Shown: piece by piece, positions 24,320-36,122 of the stretch
How the letters are laid out: each line of letters starts with the position of its first letter
Numbering within the stretch: the stretch's first letter is position 1
Assembly: GCF_964340395.1 (NCBI RefSeq)
Contig: NC_135565.1
Span: forward strand, 6,021,642-6,079,141
Reading direction: 5' to 3'
Origin: Glandiceps talaboti
Lineage: Eukaryota > Hemichordata > Enteropneusta > Spengelidae
Length of the DNA: 57,500 nucleotides
Notes under the pieces: model-generated
What the model was told of the DNA's origin: nothing
Seen by the model: only the letters and a program-made list of their open reading frames with translations
Databases searched by the model: none
Position numbers and translations under genes: made by a program

Positions 24320-24563
24320 CTTGTCAAATCTGCGTTTATATCCTCATCGCATTTACGAACACAAGACGATGTGTGGACATAAAAGTTAGTAGCTACATAT
24401 ATCATGTGAATAGCAGTATCAACGTGTTCAAACAAACAACGCTCTGGGGATCGGCATTCTACTTCTAAATCGACACTTCCGATAGTGTTACTATCAATTG
24501 AAACCTGCTTATTGCAAGTTTGGAGACACTTATCCTTTGCTTTAGACCACAAGGGAAATGCGT
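24320..24563 (-). CDS. Candidate internal exon, cysteine-rich (minus strand)
   Basis: On the minus strand a 3' splice-type signal (catgtgtttattacag) ends at 24564 and a 5' splice-type site (gacaag/gtgtgt) starts at 24319. The 244 nt between them are open and read AFPLWSKAKDKCLQTCNKQV, then DLEVECRSPERCLF, then SSCVRKCDEDINADL. That gives six cysteines in pairs (CxxxC, CxxxxxC, CxxxC), suggesting disulfide bonds in a secreted or lumenal protein. Joining to the block at 24758 across 194 nt restores one frame (split codon a/ac). No family could be named; an overall resemblance to cysteine-paired lumenal proteins is only an impression. A frame of this length alone is not statistically unusual, so the case rests on the matching splice sites and phase. 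Confidence 0.35.
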
Positions 24564-24757
24564 CTGTAATAAACACATGTAACAAAGTTGATTTTAAGGC
24601 ACTGTCTTCATTGATTAGATAAGTAAGTAAGTACAACCGTTACGGTATATACAACAATGTTGCTTTAAGCAAGACACACGTAAATCTCGACCGGAGAAGC
24701 AATATAATTATTCTAACTAAACACAATAGACATTTTTTTAAACACAGAGTATCTTAC
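24564..24757 (-). other. Candidate 194-nt intron (GT..AG)
   Basis: Read on the minus strand it begins GTAAGATA and ends TTTATTACAG, with a T-rich region before the acceptor. The flanking frames are in phase 1 on both sides. Confidence 0.35.
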
Positions 24758-24953
24758 TATAAAGTCCAAATTCTGCCTCTCGTGTTGCAAGTGTAGGGAG
24801 GTGAGACCTTTTGGCAAATAAAAATGTTTGACGAGCGCAAAAAGTAGCAAAAAAGTTCAAATCATTGCCGTCGTATTCTAAGGTAGACTCGTCCAATAAC
24901 CATGTTTTATATGTAAGGTATAAAGACCGCAAAGTATTAAAAATGGTATGTGT
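24758..24953 (-). CDS. Candidate upstream exon of the cysteine-rich block (minus strand)
   Basis: The minus-strand frame is open from a stop near 24960 to the gtaaga donor at 24757. It reads YLTYKTWLLDESTLEYDGND, then FFATFCARQTFLFAKRSHLP, then TREAEFGLY, and continues in phase into AFPLWS of the next block. The 5' boundary is undetermined: acceptor-like AGs occur after gtctaccttag and after tttatttgccaaaag, and there is no ATG at the start. It could be a first coding exon fragment or an internal exon. No domain was recognised. Confidence 0.28.
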
Positions 24954-24960
24954 CAAAGAT

Positions 24961-25090
24961 CACCTACGTTGCTAAATCTGACAAACATCATACATTTTGT
25001 ATTTCCTCCAGTGTCCAAATAGGAAATATTGTCCACTACCTAATTCAACATTTATTAATATTTTGAAAAAACTTGACCTGTGTAGACTAG
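24961..25090. other. No gene seen
   Basis: Short AT-rich spacer. Confidence 0.3.
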
Positions 25091-25137
<47 letters not shown>

Positions 25138-25140
25138 TTA

Positions 25141-25173
<33 letters not shown>

Positions 25174-25180
25174 TATATAT
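25091..25180. repeat. (TA)n - (AC)n microsatellite
   Basis: Two TA tracts separated by ttaattaa, followed by about 14 bp of AC and a short TA tail. Confidence 0.95.
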
Positions 25181-26163
25181 TCATGTGAATGTAAGTGTCC
25201 CATTGGAGAGAACAGTGCTTGATGCAAGTATTAGTAGCAGAGCATTATAGACTTAATTCAAAAGAATAAGGATGTAATGAGTCGTTACTCAGAGTTTCAC
25301 GCTTCGAGCGATCGTCTGACGATATATATATCCTTCACTATGATGTATTATACTGTATAGTGTCTTGAACACTCATATTAGCAAAAACAAATATTTTTTT
25401 GTTTTAAGGCCTCTATGTATGAAGAGTGGTTTTTTGGCAGAGCTATACTTGGGGTATCATTTTTTCAGATCAGAAATTCAATAATATATTTATTGAAAAT
25501 TGCTAAAATATCACTAATTGTACATGTTCGTTATGGATAGGTTATACCCATAAAAAGTACAGTAACAAGTTTAAGTCGTGATTGCATTAGGGGTGCTGAT
25601 TTTAGGGGCGGATCCAAAAATCAATTTGATGTGGATTTATTTACCATATTATGGTATTACAGCTGACCAATACACATACCCACGGGTGATTCAATACTTT
25701 TCAAGATGTACGATCTTATGAGTAAGTCATTATTTTCAGAAATCAGTGTCGAAAAAAAACCCTTTCCAGTTGCGGACCGGGGAAGAAAATATTTGGTTTT
25801 TAAATTCTTCCGTTATACTCTAAATACGACATATGTATTGAACAAAGTCACACAAACATCGCCCTCTATTGAGAAGGAAACTAGAAAAAGACGGTTGCAA
25901 TTCTGATATACATATACATTATGGTTTCTTTCTGTATTTTCACAGTTTAAAATTTTGGAACATTGTCAAATGATATACTCATGAATGAACATTAGGGTTG
26001 CAGAATCGGGATTGCTTTAATGGATCCTTTAGTGGATCCTTAAGAATACAATGATATCTTTGTGGAGCCAGTTGCTATAACATTATAATTAATTTTCATT
26101 TTATAAATTCTACAATATTCATAAACAAGGTTGGTGTTCAGTCTTTAACACATACCATACCAT
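25181..26163. other. No gene seen
   Basis: A 66-codon plus frame (25706-25906) ends beside a TCGCCCTCTATTG motif (25859-25871). Nothing else is supported. Confidence 0.4.
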
Positions 26164-26259
26164 ACTGTAATATCATCAGCGCATGCGTATCGATATGCCG
26201 ATATAAGAGATACTGTCAATATCATCAACGCATGCGTGTCAATATGATGACGTAGGAGA
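26164..26259. promoter_or_regulatory. Tandem 48-bp duplication with NRF1-like and CRE-like motifs
   Basis: Two units (starting about 26164 and 26212) each contain atatcatca-cgcatgcgt. The core (a/g)cgcatgcgt resembles the NRF1 half-palindrome GCGCATGCGC, and unit 2 also has tgatgacgta, a CRE/ATF-type half site. It lies about 40 bp upstream of an exon-like block at 26298-26335. Promoter activity is inferred only from motifs. Confidence 0.3.
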
Positions 26260-26297
26260 ATTTCGAAAAGTTAACATGACATTTTCTTTTTATACAG

Positions 26298-26335
26298 AGA
26301 GTACATTAGTGCATCATTAGCAATTAGGTTTCCAG
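26298..26335 (+). other. Exon-like 38-nt block with strong splice-type borders
   Basis: A near-ideal 3' splice signal (cattttctttttatacag) ends at 26297 and a near-ideal 5' splice site (ttccag/gtgagt) starts at 26336. One frame is open across the 38 nt (EYISASLAIRFP). It could be a micro-exon or a 5' UTR exon. No branch-point or transcript evidence is available. Confidence 0.3.
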
Positions 26336-26997
26336 GTGAGTTTAGCTTGAAACGTAGGTTCAAATGGTAGGACCAGATTAACCTGTATGGCATTTTAATT
26401 TACTCAGGTTAGATCGTCTTCAAATTGATCCTGTCGTCAGATCAATAATATACATATGTTATTTACCCATCACTCTTCAGCAACATTTAGGTGATTATGT
26501 TGCCATAGTTACAAACTCACAATTAGGTACCATCTATGTGATCATAGCTACCTATAAATAGAGTTGCGGGAAAATAGTTATTTTAGAAACTGTGCGTTTT
26601 AAAGTGTGATTTTTTAGGAAGATATGATGGTACTGGAAAATTACATTCTTGCATCTTTTTGAGTTAGTACATTTTACGATGGAAGAATTTTAATTAAGCA
26701 AAATGTCTTTTTGATATTGCCAAATTTCTCTACAAAATTTTAGTGTCCGGAATTAAAAAGTTTGATATTCAAAAAAGTGAAATGAAACTTCTCTTGCAAT
26801 GATCTAGTTTAGATTTTACGACGAAATAGTATTTCAAAAACTAGAGAAATAGTCACATCACAAATTATGAGCAATCTGATAAAGTTCACTTGTCTTACAT
26901 AATTATTATAGAAATTGCTGTTATTGTTTTTGTTGTTGGTGTTGTTTTGATGGGTTTTGACGGTTTTATAAGTTGTAATTGCTGTTGTATTTTTTAA

Positions 26998-27000
<3 letters not shown>
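26336..27000. other. No gene seen
   Basis: T-rich sequence without supported frames. Confidence 0.35.

Positions 27001-27039
<39 letters not shown>
27001..27039. repeat. (GTT)n microsatellite
   Basis: About 13 perfect GTT units, with looser gtt units from 26920. Confidence 0.95.
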
Positions 27040-27040
<1 letters not shown>

Positions 27041-27254
27041 TATCGCTTTTACGCAGTATCCTGCATTTCGGATATTCACCTTTTCAAATATTTTACAATT
27101 TACCCTTTCGTAATAACGCGATTTTCTCATGATAAAACATCCCCATAATACTCAAGATTTAGAGTTCTTTTAGTAAAAAAAAAACATTATACTTTTAATA
27201 ATATATTAGAACAAACACCATAAAAGTCATGATGCATATTTTTTTTTATCTCAA

Positions 27255-27400
27255 CAGCTGAGCTTAAAGGGCCCATGATTCAATCCCAGGTTCTCGCATT
27301 AGTGATATGTTATCAATGAAACCATGACGATAAGCTAGAATCAATGCTAGGTATATGAATCTGACACTCTAGCAACAGTGTTATCTTATCCACTGAACGT
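27255..27400 (-). repeat. Possible tRNA-like interspersed repeat
   Basis: On the minus strand an A-box-like agtggataagataacac (about 27395-27379) is followed about 100 bp later by gaacctgggattgaatc (about 27295-27279), similar to the tRNA B box ggttcgaatc. The spacing is longer than in a tRNA gene and no cloverleaf can be drawn, so this would be a SINE-like derivative at best. Confidence 0.25.
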
Positions 27401-28800
27401 ATATATATATATGTTCCCCCGGTTACTCACGTATGTTCGGTATGTTCTCCACAGTTACTCATAAGTTTACACCCATCTGTTTTGAGGAACAGTACCAATA
27501 GGTTCTTTCTTATCCACTAGGGCAGAGCTATCCTTTTGTACATAGCACCAAATATGCATGTGCTGCTGAGGATAATTGCAGTTTAAATTTCAATCTCAAA
27601 TTAACTCACTCGCCATCCCCACCCCCACCCATATCGATCACACCACTTTTCAATCACATGTTAACAGATTTAACTGTGCTAAGTAAATGTCAAACCATTT
27701 TTTGAGTGTTAAAAAGGTTAACGACTTTAGATATTGATTGCCGTCATATATATAAATATATCCTGTAGTCATGCACTTGAGTATATGTTTGGCAATGCTT
27801 AAAACGTGGAATTAATGTGCAAACGACTCGCAAGAAATCACATGAACGTCGATCTTGCTTAAAACTAGGAGGTTATTAGAACATCTGATATGCTTTGAAA
27901 TAGCTATCCCAAGGAATTTGGTTATTAGTATCTATTGCTGGTAGTATCTAGTTCTTGCAATCGATACTGTTAAAGGACTTTGCCATTTGCCTTTCTGCCA
28001 TATTATTTGTTGTTTAAATACCAAACTAATAAACGAACCCAATATTGAGAGATCCTTATCATACAACAACTAAATTACATTTAACTTCTTAGTATCGTTT
28101 TACTGTTACAAGTTGATAATAATTTTATTTCTTCACACATCGCGTATTGCTTCACGTCTTGACTGTCGCCTTTTTATCGCGAGTCTCGCAGTAGGATCTA
28201 TCTTCGATTACAGGGAACTCGTAAATCGACAGCGTGTACACAGACTACGTTGTTGCATGTCCTCTTAAAAGATGCTATGATGGCCATAACAAATAGCCTC
28301 AAGATCTCTTTCAATCGTCTTTTAATGTTCTTATAAAACCTCAAGTGTATAACACATCATGTAAGTCACATGTGCGGTCGGTATTTATATGCAAACAATA
28401 AGCTTTACCAGGTTGACGGAACACAGTTTTTTAAAGATGTACAAAGTATGACCCTTTAACGAGGTCGGTTAGCTTCGCTTGTTGATTCGTCAACTAATCG
28501 ACCACTTTGTAGTTTGCTGCTGTCAAAATCGGCGATATCTCCAGCTGACACCCACAGGGCTTAAAATGACAGATTACTCATGTAAGTATGGACATTATGG
28601 AAATTAGCCCCTCGCATTTAACGGTAAGATGGCTCAATGCGAACATTAGCCCCTAGAAGTATGCCATATTAATCATACCCTGACAATTTTTTTTCAAAGA
28701 ATAGACAGATTAGGGAAATATGATAGGTAAGTGGGCATGGAAAACAAACAATACAAGACAGCCAGTGTGACGGATAACAAACAATACGGTGCTCAAACGA
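27401..28800. other. No gene seen
   Basis: Unique AT-rich sequence with dense stops. Confidence 0.4.
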
Positions 28801-29070
28801 TACTAAATATATATTTGAGAAGTTCGCGCCAAATGAAAAACCATGGTTCTACACAGGAGTACACTTTGTGATTGGTTTTCAATAAGAGCTAGTCTGGCAT
28901 GGTTTACTTGAAGTACGCTTGCTTTTTGTATAATTATGTAAATCGGCATTGTGTGCAACCTCCTTTTAATGACTGTTTTTTTAAATAGTCTGTATCTACC
29001 CGTTATTTTTTTTAACGATTGAATAGATCTACGATGAGAGCTGTGACGTAACTGTAGCGTCACAAGCTGA
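28801..29070. promoter_or_regulatory. E2F-like and CRE-like motif pair
   Basis: ttcgcgccaaa at 28823-28833 is, on the minus strand, TTTGGCGCGAA, a match to the E2F consensus TTTSGCGC. At 29043-29062 gtgacg and cgtcac form an inverted repeat with an 8-nt spacer containing a CRE-like tgacgtaa. The 86-codon minus frame between them (28803-29063) has no recognised domain. Confidence 0.25.
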
Positions 29071-30838
29071 GGTTGGAAAATGTCTAACAGGATACTAAAT
29101 ATATAAGAGTGATACAGCCCGCTTTATATTAGTGTTAACTGGCCTTGTTTAATAAAGCTGTTAGGAAATTGCACATTCTACACTGTGGCATGATCGTCAT
29201 TTCTTGCTACATTTTGTCTAAGTGACCATTTGAAAGTACTGCAACTAGACACAGAAACGAGGGTGCCAATTTCCTTACGTCTGCATTTGATGCGTGCGAT
29301 CTGGCTATCTTCTTTGTGTGCAGCTTTTCATTGATGTCTGTGTAATTGTATCAAAGCAGAGCCAGTGAACAGTAACATGAAACGGGTTGTAGAATACTAC
29401 AAGTATCTTTTAATATGAAGCACAAATCATCCCCTTCCCCCAAAAAATGGAACACGCATTTTGGACTTATAAAAGACATATGCAAATTTTGTTGGTCGGT
29501 ATGTACATACTGATGAAAATTACTGAAAGTATTTGTTCCATTGGTACAACTTTAATATGTATTCGGAGACAAACTGAAGAAATGGCGATTGAAGTCACGT
29601 TTCTGTACGGACGAAATATTTATTTTGACAAAGCATCCGGTAACAATAATTGAACATGGAAAAGGCTATGCAGATTTCTTGTTTTGGTTGACTACCTGTA
29701 ATATCTTAAGTGAGCAGTATAGAACTAATACTTTTAAATCCGCGTCCAACTCATTCTTAATTTCGAGAACATTGGAGAAAGGGAAAGGGATAAAATTTAT
29801 TTCCCTTATAATTTTAACAGTATGCAAAGATATCATTTTAAGTTAATAGTTCTATCTAAAAAGTAACAGGAATCAAAATAAGGAAATTGACATTTTATCT
29901 TCAATTGTGAACTGATGTTTTCATTAAAAAAAAATGTATCGATTCTAGAATCTAGAACCTTACATGAACTCTGGTTTGCCTCGAGGTCCTAACCCGAACC
30001 TCAACCCTATTTAACAACTACGCTAGCATATTCACCAATTTGTTATTTCCCTATAATCACTTCAACATGTAGATTACCTGCAGGAATGTAATCATCAGTT
30101 ATCGTTGATTTACAATCGCTGGAACGAGTAAACTATTATCTTAAATATGCCAAGGTGCTTTGTCAGGGATAACGTATCTCGACAATAGAATTCTCGTAGG
30201 ACATTTTTTATAAGACTTGCTAACATTATAACATGAGGATTGATTGGCTTGAGGACGACAAGACGTGTCAGCTATACAACAAGAGGATTGATTGGCTTAA
30301 CCGATAAAATACACCGATTAACCTTTCATTAATTCTGGATCACAAGAGTTTTTAGAAGGTACATATTGACCCGGATCATGATAAATGACACTCTTATAAA
30401 ACTAACAAATTGTAATGTAGATTTATGATCCTTTCATAAAATATTCATACTTCAACAACCACAAAGTTACACACAGTCAGTTTTTGATAGTAAATTACTT
30501 GCATTCTTGTCAAATATTCATTGATTTGAAGGAGGTCAACAGTGTAAACTTCGATGAGAATAAGCAGATAACATTGATAGCAATTGCCTTCATCTTTGAT
30601 GACAGATTAAAAGATACCTTTTTTCGATCCACGTGAATTCTCTCAATTCTCTTGAGATATTTGAGAACTTTATAAGATCCAAAAACGACAATCCATTGAC
30701 ACATTTACATTTGAAATTGCTTAAATCACTTTTATGTATTAGCACACTTCTTGAGAGCTTAGAATGTTTGTTAGCATGTGGTATGAATGAGAATGTATTT
30801 GTTAATTTCTTGTCTACGCATGCATTATACACTACTCT
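29071..30838. other. No gene recognised
   Basis: Short plus frames at 29447-29653 and 29589-29846 overlap in different frames without a shared motif. Paired 64- and 80-codon minus frames lie at 30510-30832. None shows a known domain. A near-repeat aggattgattggctt occurs twice at 30237-30300. Confidence 0.4.
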
Positions 30839-30992
30839 GCTACACTACACTACACTACACTACACTACACTACACTACACTGCACTACACTACACCACAT
30901 TTCATTACACTACCCTCCAGTACGTTAGTACATTACACCACATACATACATACATACATACATACATACATACATACATACATACATACACA
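30839..30992. repeat. (CTACA)n - (ATAC)n compound microsatellite
   Basis: Pentanucleotide ctaca units degrade toward 30926 and give way to a 52-bp ATAC array. The 131-codon frame at 30633-31028 runs into it and is not supported as a gene. Confidence 0.95.
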
Positions 30993-31570
30993 TATACACA
31001 GTTTGACGCAAATCATATGTACAAGTGAACAAGTTCAGTACTGAAAACTTTTCATGATATTTTAACATAAAGAAACAACTGGAAGTATGAAGTGCACTTA
31101 TTCTAGATCTTGTAATCAAATGCAATTCTGACCTATAATGTGTTATCAACAATCTATTTACTGAAAGTATTTAAAAGGATAATCTCAACACCTTATATTT
31201 ACAAAACTTTTGCATCCTTCATTGATAGCATGATGGTGCCATCAAAATCTAAAAATCAGTCATTGTTATTCATCACTTAAACGATTCTGTCAGCAAATGT
31301 TAATCTACCCTGATGAAGGTTTGATAGACTTTTAGAGTGATCTATTTGTTGGGGAGTCAAAAGTGATGTTAATGATTAAATTCATGGCCTTTTATACTCT
31401 AGAGATAAGATATAACCACAAGGTGTATTCATCAGGGACAACACATGACTTACGTTCTTACCAAGTCCTGTAAACTTTTTATAGAGGATTAAGTTTGCTA
31501 TTTGACTTTAAATTTATACAATTGATATTACGGCGTAGCAATTGCCTTTGATATTTCAAGTGAATAGTGC

Positions 31571-31651
31571 GTGTATGTATGTATGTATGTATGTATGTAT
31601 GTATGTATGTATGTATGTATGGATGGATGGATGGATGTATGTATGTATGTA

Positions 31652-31686
<35 letters not shown>

Positions 31687-31754
31687 ATGTATGTATGTAT
31701 GTATGTATGTATGTATACATGTATGTATGTATGTATGTATGTATGTATGTATGT
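31571..31754. repeat. (GTAT)n with (GGAT) and (GT) interruptions
   Basis: About 184 bp; ggat units at 31620-31636 and a gt tract at 31653-31670 interrupt the gtat units. Confidence 0.97.
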
Positions 31755-31997
31755 ACTGTATATTTTAGTTATCTCTTATCCACGGGGAGTTGTACGTTTT
31801 CGACTGGATTTGAAAGTTGAAGTTGAAGAATGGTCGTGACAGACTAGTGTAGAATTACTAAAATCAAAGTAATGTCTACATGCTCCGACTATTCTAAAAT
31901 ATGTAACAATGTCTTTCATAGTTTTTTTACAATTGAAACAATGATAAATGCATTATGCCAGTAAGAACCACTATTGAAAAATACTTTTTAGTGTCCA

Positions 31998-32205
31998 CCC
32001 TTGTACTCGAATCCGTCCAAATATGGAGTTTGACGTTTGTACCTTATGTCCAAATATGGAATAAGACGTTGATGCCTTATGTCCAATATGAAAGAAGATG
32101 TTAATACCTAATGTCCAAATATGGAACATGACGTTTACTTCATGTCCAAATATGGAATATGATGTTAGTAACTTACATCCAAATATGAAATATTACGTCA
32201 GTACG
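31998..32205. repeat. 33-bp minisatellite, about six copies
   Basis: Units begin ccaaatatgg(a) at about 32018, 32050, then at 31-33 bp steps to 32172. Each carries a ga(c/t)gtt block and a (cc/a)ttatgt block. A 74-codon open frame across it (32098-32322) is periodic (NMEYDVS type) because the period is a multiple of three. Confidence 0.85.
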
Positions 32206-33725
32206 CCTGACAGTCGACTCAAAGATACAATTTTGAGTTTTGTAACTGAACTTACCTCACAACACAACCTTCTCTCTGTATGTATAATAAACTTAGTGAT
32301 GGAATGTTTAGCCCCAGTGTAACATTACGCTACCACTTTCCATACAATACTAGCAATATCATATTACTATTTTCGCAGACAGGCATAGCTAGGGATATCT
32401 TTGAATCGTACGTGTATGTTACTTTATACCTCAAGCGGAAAAAAACACTACATTTGTATGACCTTGGGAATTGATGAATATTCCGTATTTTCTATAAACT
32501 CTTTCAAGATGGATATATGTCAACACACTTTTAGCCTCGCGTAACAGACCTACCGTGATTGAACTCACAATAGAGGTCTTTCATTTTGCGATAATCATAA
32601 ACTAGAAAAAAACAAAGGCTAACCTTCACTTTCAGTATTTTTGACCTCTCCGTTATAAGAATGATAACCCCTGAAATCGGCTAATTTCAAACGATTGAAA
32701 TTTTAGAATATCTGATGTAAGCTTAGACTACGAATTGGTGAATTGAAATAACGCTGTCACCTTGTTTGATGTCATTTTCTCCGGACTCTAGTTACTCTAG
32801 GAGGGTGACATGTAAGTCTTGCTAACATTTCTACATAACATATGACAAGAATGTTTTAATATATTTTCAATAACATGTTGTCCTCTGTTCCATTAATTTG
32901 TACGGTGAACCCCCCCCCCCTCCCGATATAGTGTATCTGAGAGTGAGTCGGAATTTACTTGGACAAAGTAACAGCTTGAGGTGTAAAAATACACACTACT
33001 TTTATATTCACTTAGACGGGAGCGTGAGGAAATTTGCATATTACTGACAGATTTGTTACTTCGGGTAAAATAACTTGGCTCGATAAAAGTTCTGATACCA
33101 AATTAAAGTGTAAGTTTACAAGTTTTCAGTAATGCAGTCTCGAAATTTAGTTGACTAATAGAATGTTCACCCCTTTTCAAAGTATTATCTTTCGTTGGGG
33201 CTTATCTAAACTATAGTTTATTTTTAGATCAGATATTCGAAAAACTACTCTAAGAAAAGTATGTATTAAATTCAAATGATTTGGTTGGTGAGTAGGTAAA
33301 TTGACTATACGTGTTCATTTGGCCTCTTGCAAAGAAATGATCGAAGATATAGTTAATGTTTAAAAACAAAAAGTCGATAGAGTGTGTGTGTGTCGTGACC
33401 AAGTCAGCATGCATGTCAACGTACTAATTTATAATGTACATTAAACGCTTTACTAACATAAACATTGACTTTTGACTTTGATAAAGAGGTATCTTACAAC
33501 GCTGTGCGTGGATTCGGAAGTGTTTTACTTTAAGCTACAATGTCGCTTCCTTAAAAGTAAACTACGCCTGCTGTGCAATCATAATTACTATACGCCAAAA
33601 CGTCACTAAAACGTTTATCTGGAAGAAAACTATGTGATTTTAGGCAGAGAAGTTACTGGAAGGTATACCATATTATATATTAGGTGGTAGAAGTGATATT
33701 TATTTATAAAGTGATATTTAATTCG
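32206..33725. other. No gene seen
   Basis: A run of ten C at about 32910-32919. No supported open frame. Confidence 0.4.
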
Positions 33726-33956
33726 CTTCGTTTCGTTTTGTTTTGTTGTGTTACGTTGCGTTGCACTACGTTGTGTTGTACTGTACTGTACTGTTGTTGT
33801 TGTTCTATATTTTGCTGTCATTTTGAGTTGTGTTGTATTGTGTTGTGTTGTGCTCTGCTGTGTTGTGTTTTAGTTTGATGTGGCATTCTGCTGTGTTGTG
33901 TTGTGTTGTGTTGTGTTATGCTGTGTTGTGCTGTGTTGTGTTGTGTTGCGTTTCAA
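33726..33956. repeat. (TGTTG)n-type pentanucleotide array, degenerate
   Basis: tgttg, cgttg and ctgtg units over about 230 bp with gtact variants at 33778-33795. Frames across it are cysteine-rich artefacts. Confidence 0.93.
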
Positions 33957-34644
33957 TATATTCTTAAGTGCGTTGTTATCACTTCAGTGGCGTACACTTG
34001 TGGCAGAAATTTCAGGAACGGAATGATAAAACTAATAAGTTATCTATGATTTATATGTAATGTACCCTGTTATATGATTGCCTGTATTCCATTTCTTAAT
34101 CCGCTTAGTATTGGGTTTAATATTTCAGGGTCTTTGTGTAATACTGTGGGCAGGACGGGTTTACATTTACACTACACCTACGACGATCACGAAAACAAAG
34201 AATTATTATAGTGAATCACGTTCCATCACGGAAATGATCTCGGGGGAGTTCTGAATAATATCCCGTGAGTGGGGTTACTTAAGTCAGTGTAGTTCAACAA
34301 CGGATTCAGGGAGCACTTGTTTTTGCATTAGTGATTATAAATACGTGTAATTATTCTTCGTCTTCGGATGGCTAGGGCCTGGAAGCGTTTTCATAGCAGT
34401 ATGGGCGGATTTACTGTTGAGTGGTTAGGTTTTCTCGGTCAAAAAAGGTAGTCGGACTTACATTGAAGACGGAGACAGGCAGGTATCAAATATAGGAGGT
34501 GTTATAGAGTTGTGCTGATTTATCACCGATTTTAGGGTTATTATATTCATAACATAAACTTTCTTATGTATTCTATTTCTTTTTCCTGTATTAAAATTAA
34601 ACTTAGTGATTCTGAATTACATTTCCTTCTCAAATGTGTGGTGA

Positions 34645-34716
34645 AAATTTAGGCGGGAACATTTCTGTTGTCGTTCAGAGCGGGAAATGTGCTAGTATAG
34701 TGTTTACGCGGGAAAT
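34645..34716. promoter_or_regulatory. Cluster of three GCGGGAA E2F-like motifs
   Basis: GCGGGAA occurs at 34653, 34680 and 34708, spaced 27 and 28 bp, in the contexts taggcgggaac, agagcgggaaa and tacgcgggaaa. This matches the E2F/DP half-site GCGGGAA. It lies about 70-130 bp upstream of two successive open frames (34784-35089 and 35112-35408). Confidence 0.3.
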
Positions 34717-34783
34717 AGTGTCATCAACTGGCAGGTGGGATAGTTTACGTTTGATCATTGATCTGCAGTAATGTACATCACTG

Positions 34784-35408
34784 TTGTCAATTTCCTCCTG
34801 TTTGCATACGTGTTCATTTCGGTTATTATCTCAAAATCAAATAGAAAGAGTCCAACAACGGTTTCATTTTACTTCTATATGTTCTGACGTGTTTACTTGG
34901 ATTACAGCGGATAAACATGTGGATAGTGAACAGCTGTTGCACCGGGTAATGGCCGCCCGGAGATGTCACTCTCTGCTAACGCAGTCCAGTTTTTGTTGTA
35001 ACATAGGGGGTTCAAACACAAAAAATAAACGTGTTGTCATTACTTACGATAGGGGCTTGTCTGTGAGAAATGATGGAGAGACAAACTAAAATCTTATATT
35101 ATTAACATATCATGGAGAAAAATTCCGTTTTTTCATTTCGTATACAGTTTTATCTAAACTTAATGACCCTGTTCGAAAACAAAAGGCTAATAGTTAGGTG
35201 TGACAAACAGTTCTCTGTTAGAGCTATGGAAAATGTTGGCTCAGAGCAAAACAAAATGATCCTATGTAATCCTAACAGCTCCTCTGATAAGATAACACTA
35301 ATTCAAGAACCGGGGACTAAGACTCTGGCCTTTAAATGTCTTGATTTCTACCCTAATCCTCAATTATTAATCCGAACCTGGCTTTTAAATTCACAAATGT
35401 TGCATTAG
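34784..35408 (+). other. Two successive hypothetical open frames (101 and 98 codons)
   Basis: Frame 1 (34784-35089, alternative start) includes HLDSEQ-like and RVMAARRCHS segments. Frame 2 (35112-35408) starts with an ATG and reads MEKNSVFSFRIQFYLNLMTL, then KRLIVRCDKQFSVRAMENVG, then EPGTKTLAFKCLDFYPNP. No domain was recognised, and lengths near 100 codons are expected several times by chance in this window. They are recorded because they follow the E2F-like cluster on the same strand. Confidence 0.15.
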
Positions 35409-36090
35409 GATTAAACTTTATACGTAATAACCAATTGTTCCAGCAGAAATATAGATTGAAAAAGGTGGGTCAGAATAAATGAATAATCCCACGTACTCCT
35501 GCTTCCACTAATATGTTGCGAGAACGTAGGATTGAAACGTTGGCCTTTAAAAGAAATCTCGTCTCAAATATAGGTCTTGAATACCCAATCGCAGTCATGA
35601 ACATAACAGAATTGGGAAGAATTTAATAAATATTGAGTTTATATCTCGGCGGAAATAGAGTTTAGTATGATTGAGGCGATTGATACATGCCATTTGTGTA
35701 CTGTCATAATAACATACAAACTGGTCTGTCAAAGCTTTCTAGCGGCGTCATAACTCAACTACAAATCTCATACGAAGTACGTCTGAAATCAAGATATATA
35801 CTCGTAATAAAAAAAATCTGAAATTAATTGCTTTGTAATGTAATAGAAAAGTGACTCGTGGATGATTAGAGTAAACAATAAGACACACATCCTGTTGTTG
35901 CAATAAGATTCACACAAAAACCCATATGGTATAACCTAATATATGTACTTGTAGTCCCTACGGCTTCAGTTCATATTATGTACATCGTTTCCTACGTCTT
36001 TTCTTTTTTAAATTGTAATAATTTGGAATGAAGTTGTGTACCTTTGTACATCTTAACATTTACACTCTTCCAAAATGATTTATTCTTAAG
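35409..36090. other. No gene seen
   Basis: Dense stops, no repeat. Confidence 0.4.
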
Positions 36091-36091
36091 C

Positions 36092-36121
<30 letters not shown>
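36091..36121. repeat. (AAT)n microsatellite
   Basis: Ten perfect AAT units. Confidence 0.95.

Positions 36122-36122
<1 letters not shown>

Noticed and set aside
27255-27400. tRNA gene on the minus strand
   Set aside because: A-like and B-like boxes are about 100 bp apart and no cloverleaf can be drawn.
30633-31028. 131-codon plus frame as a gene
   Set aside because: Its second half is the CTACA/ATAC array and the first half has no recognised domain.
35112-35408. Immunoglobulin- or MHC-like domain suggested by LAFKCLDFYPNP
   Set aside because: The CxxFYP-like impression lacks the second cysteine, tryptophan and strand pattern of the fold.
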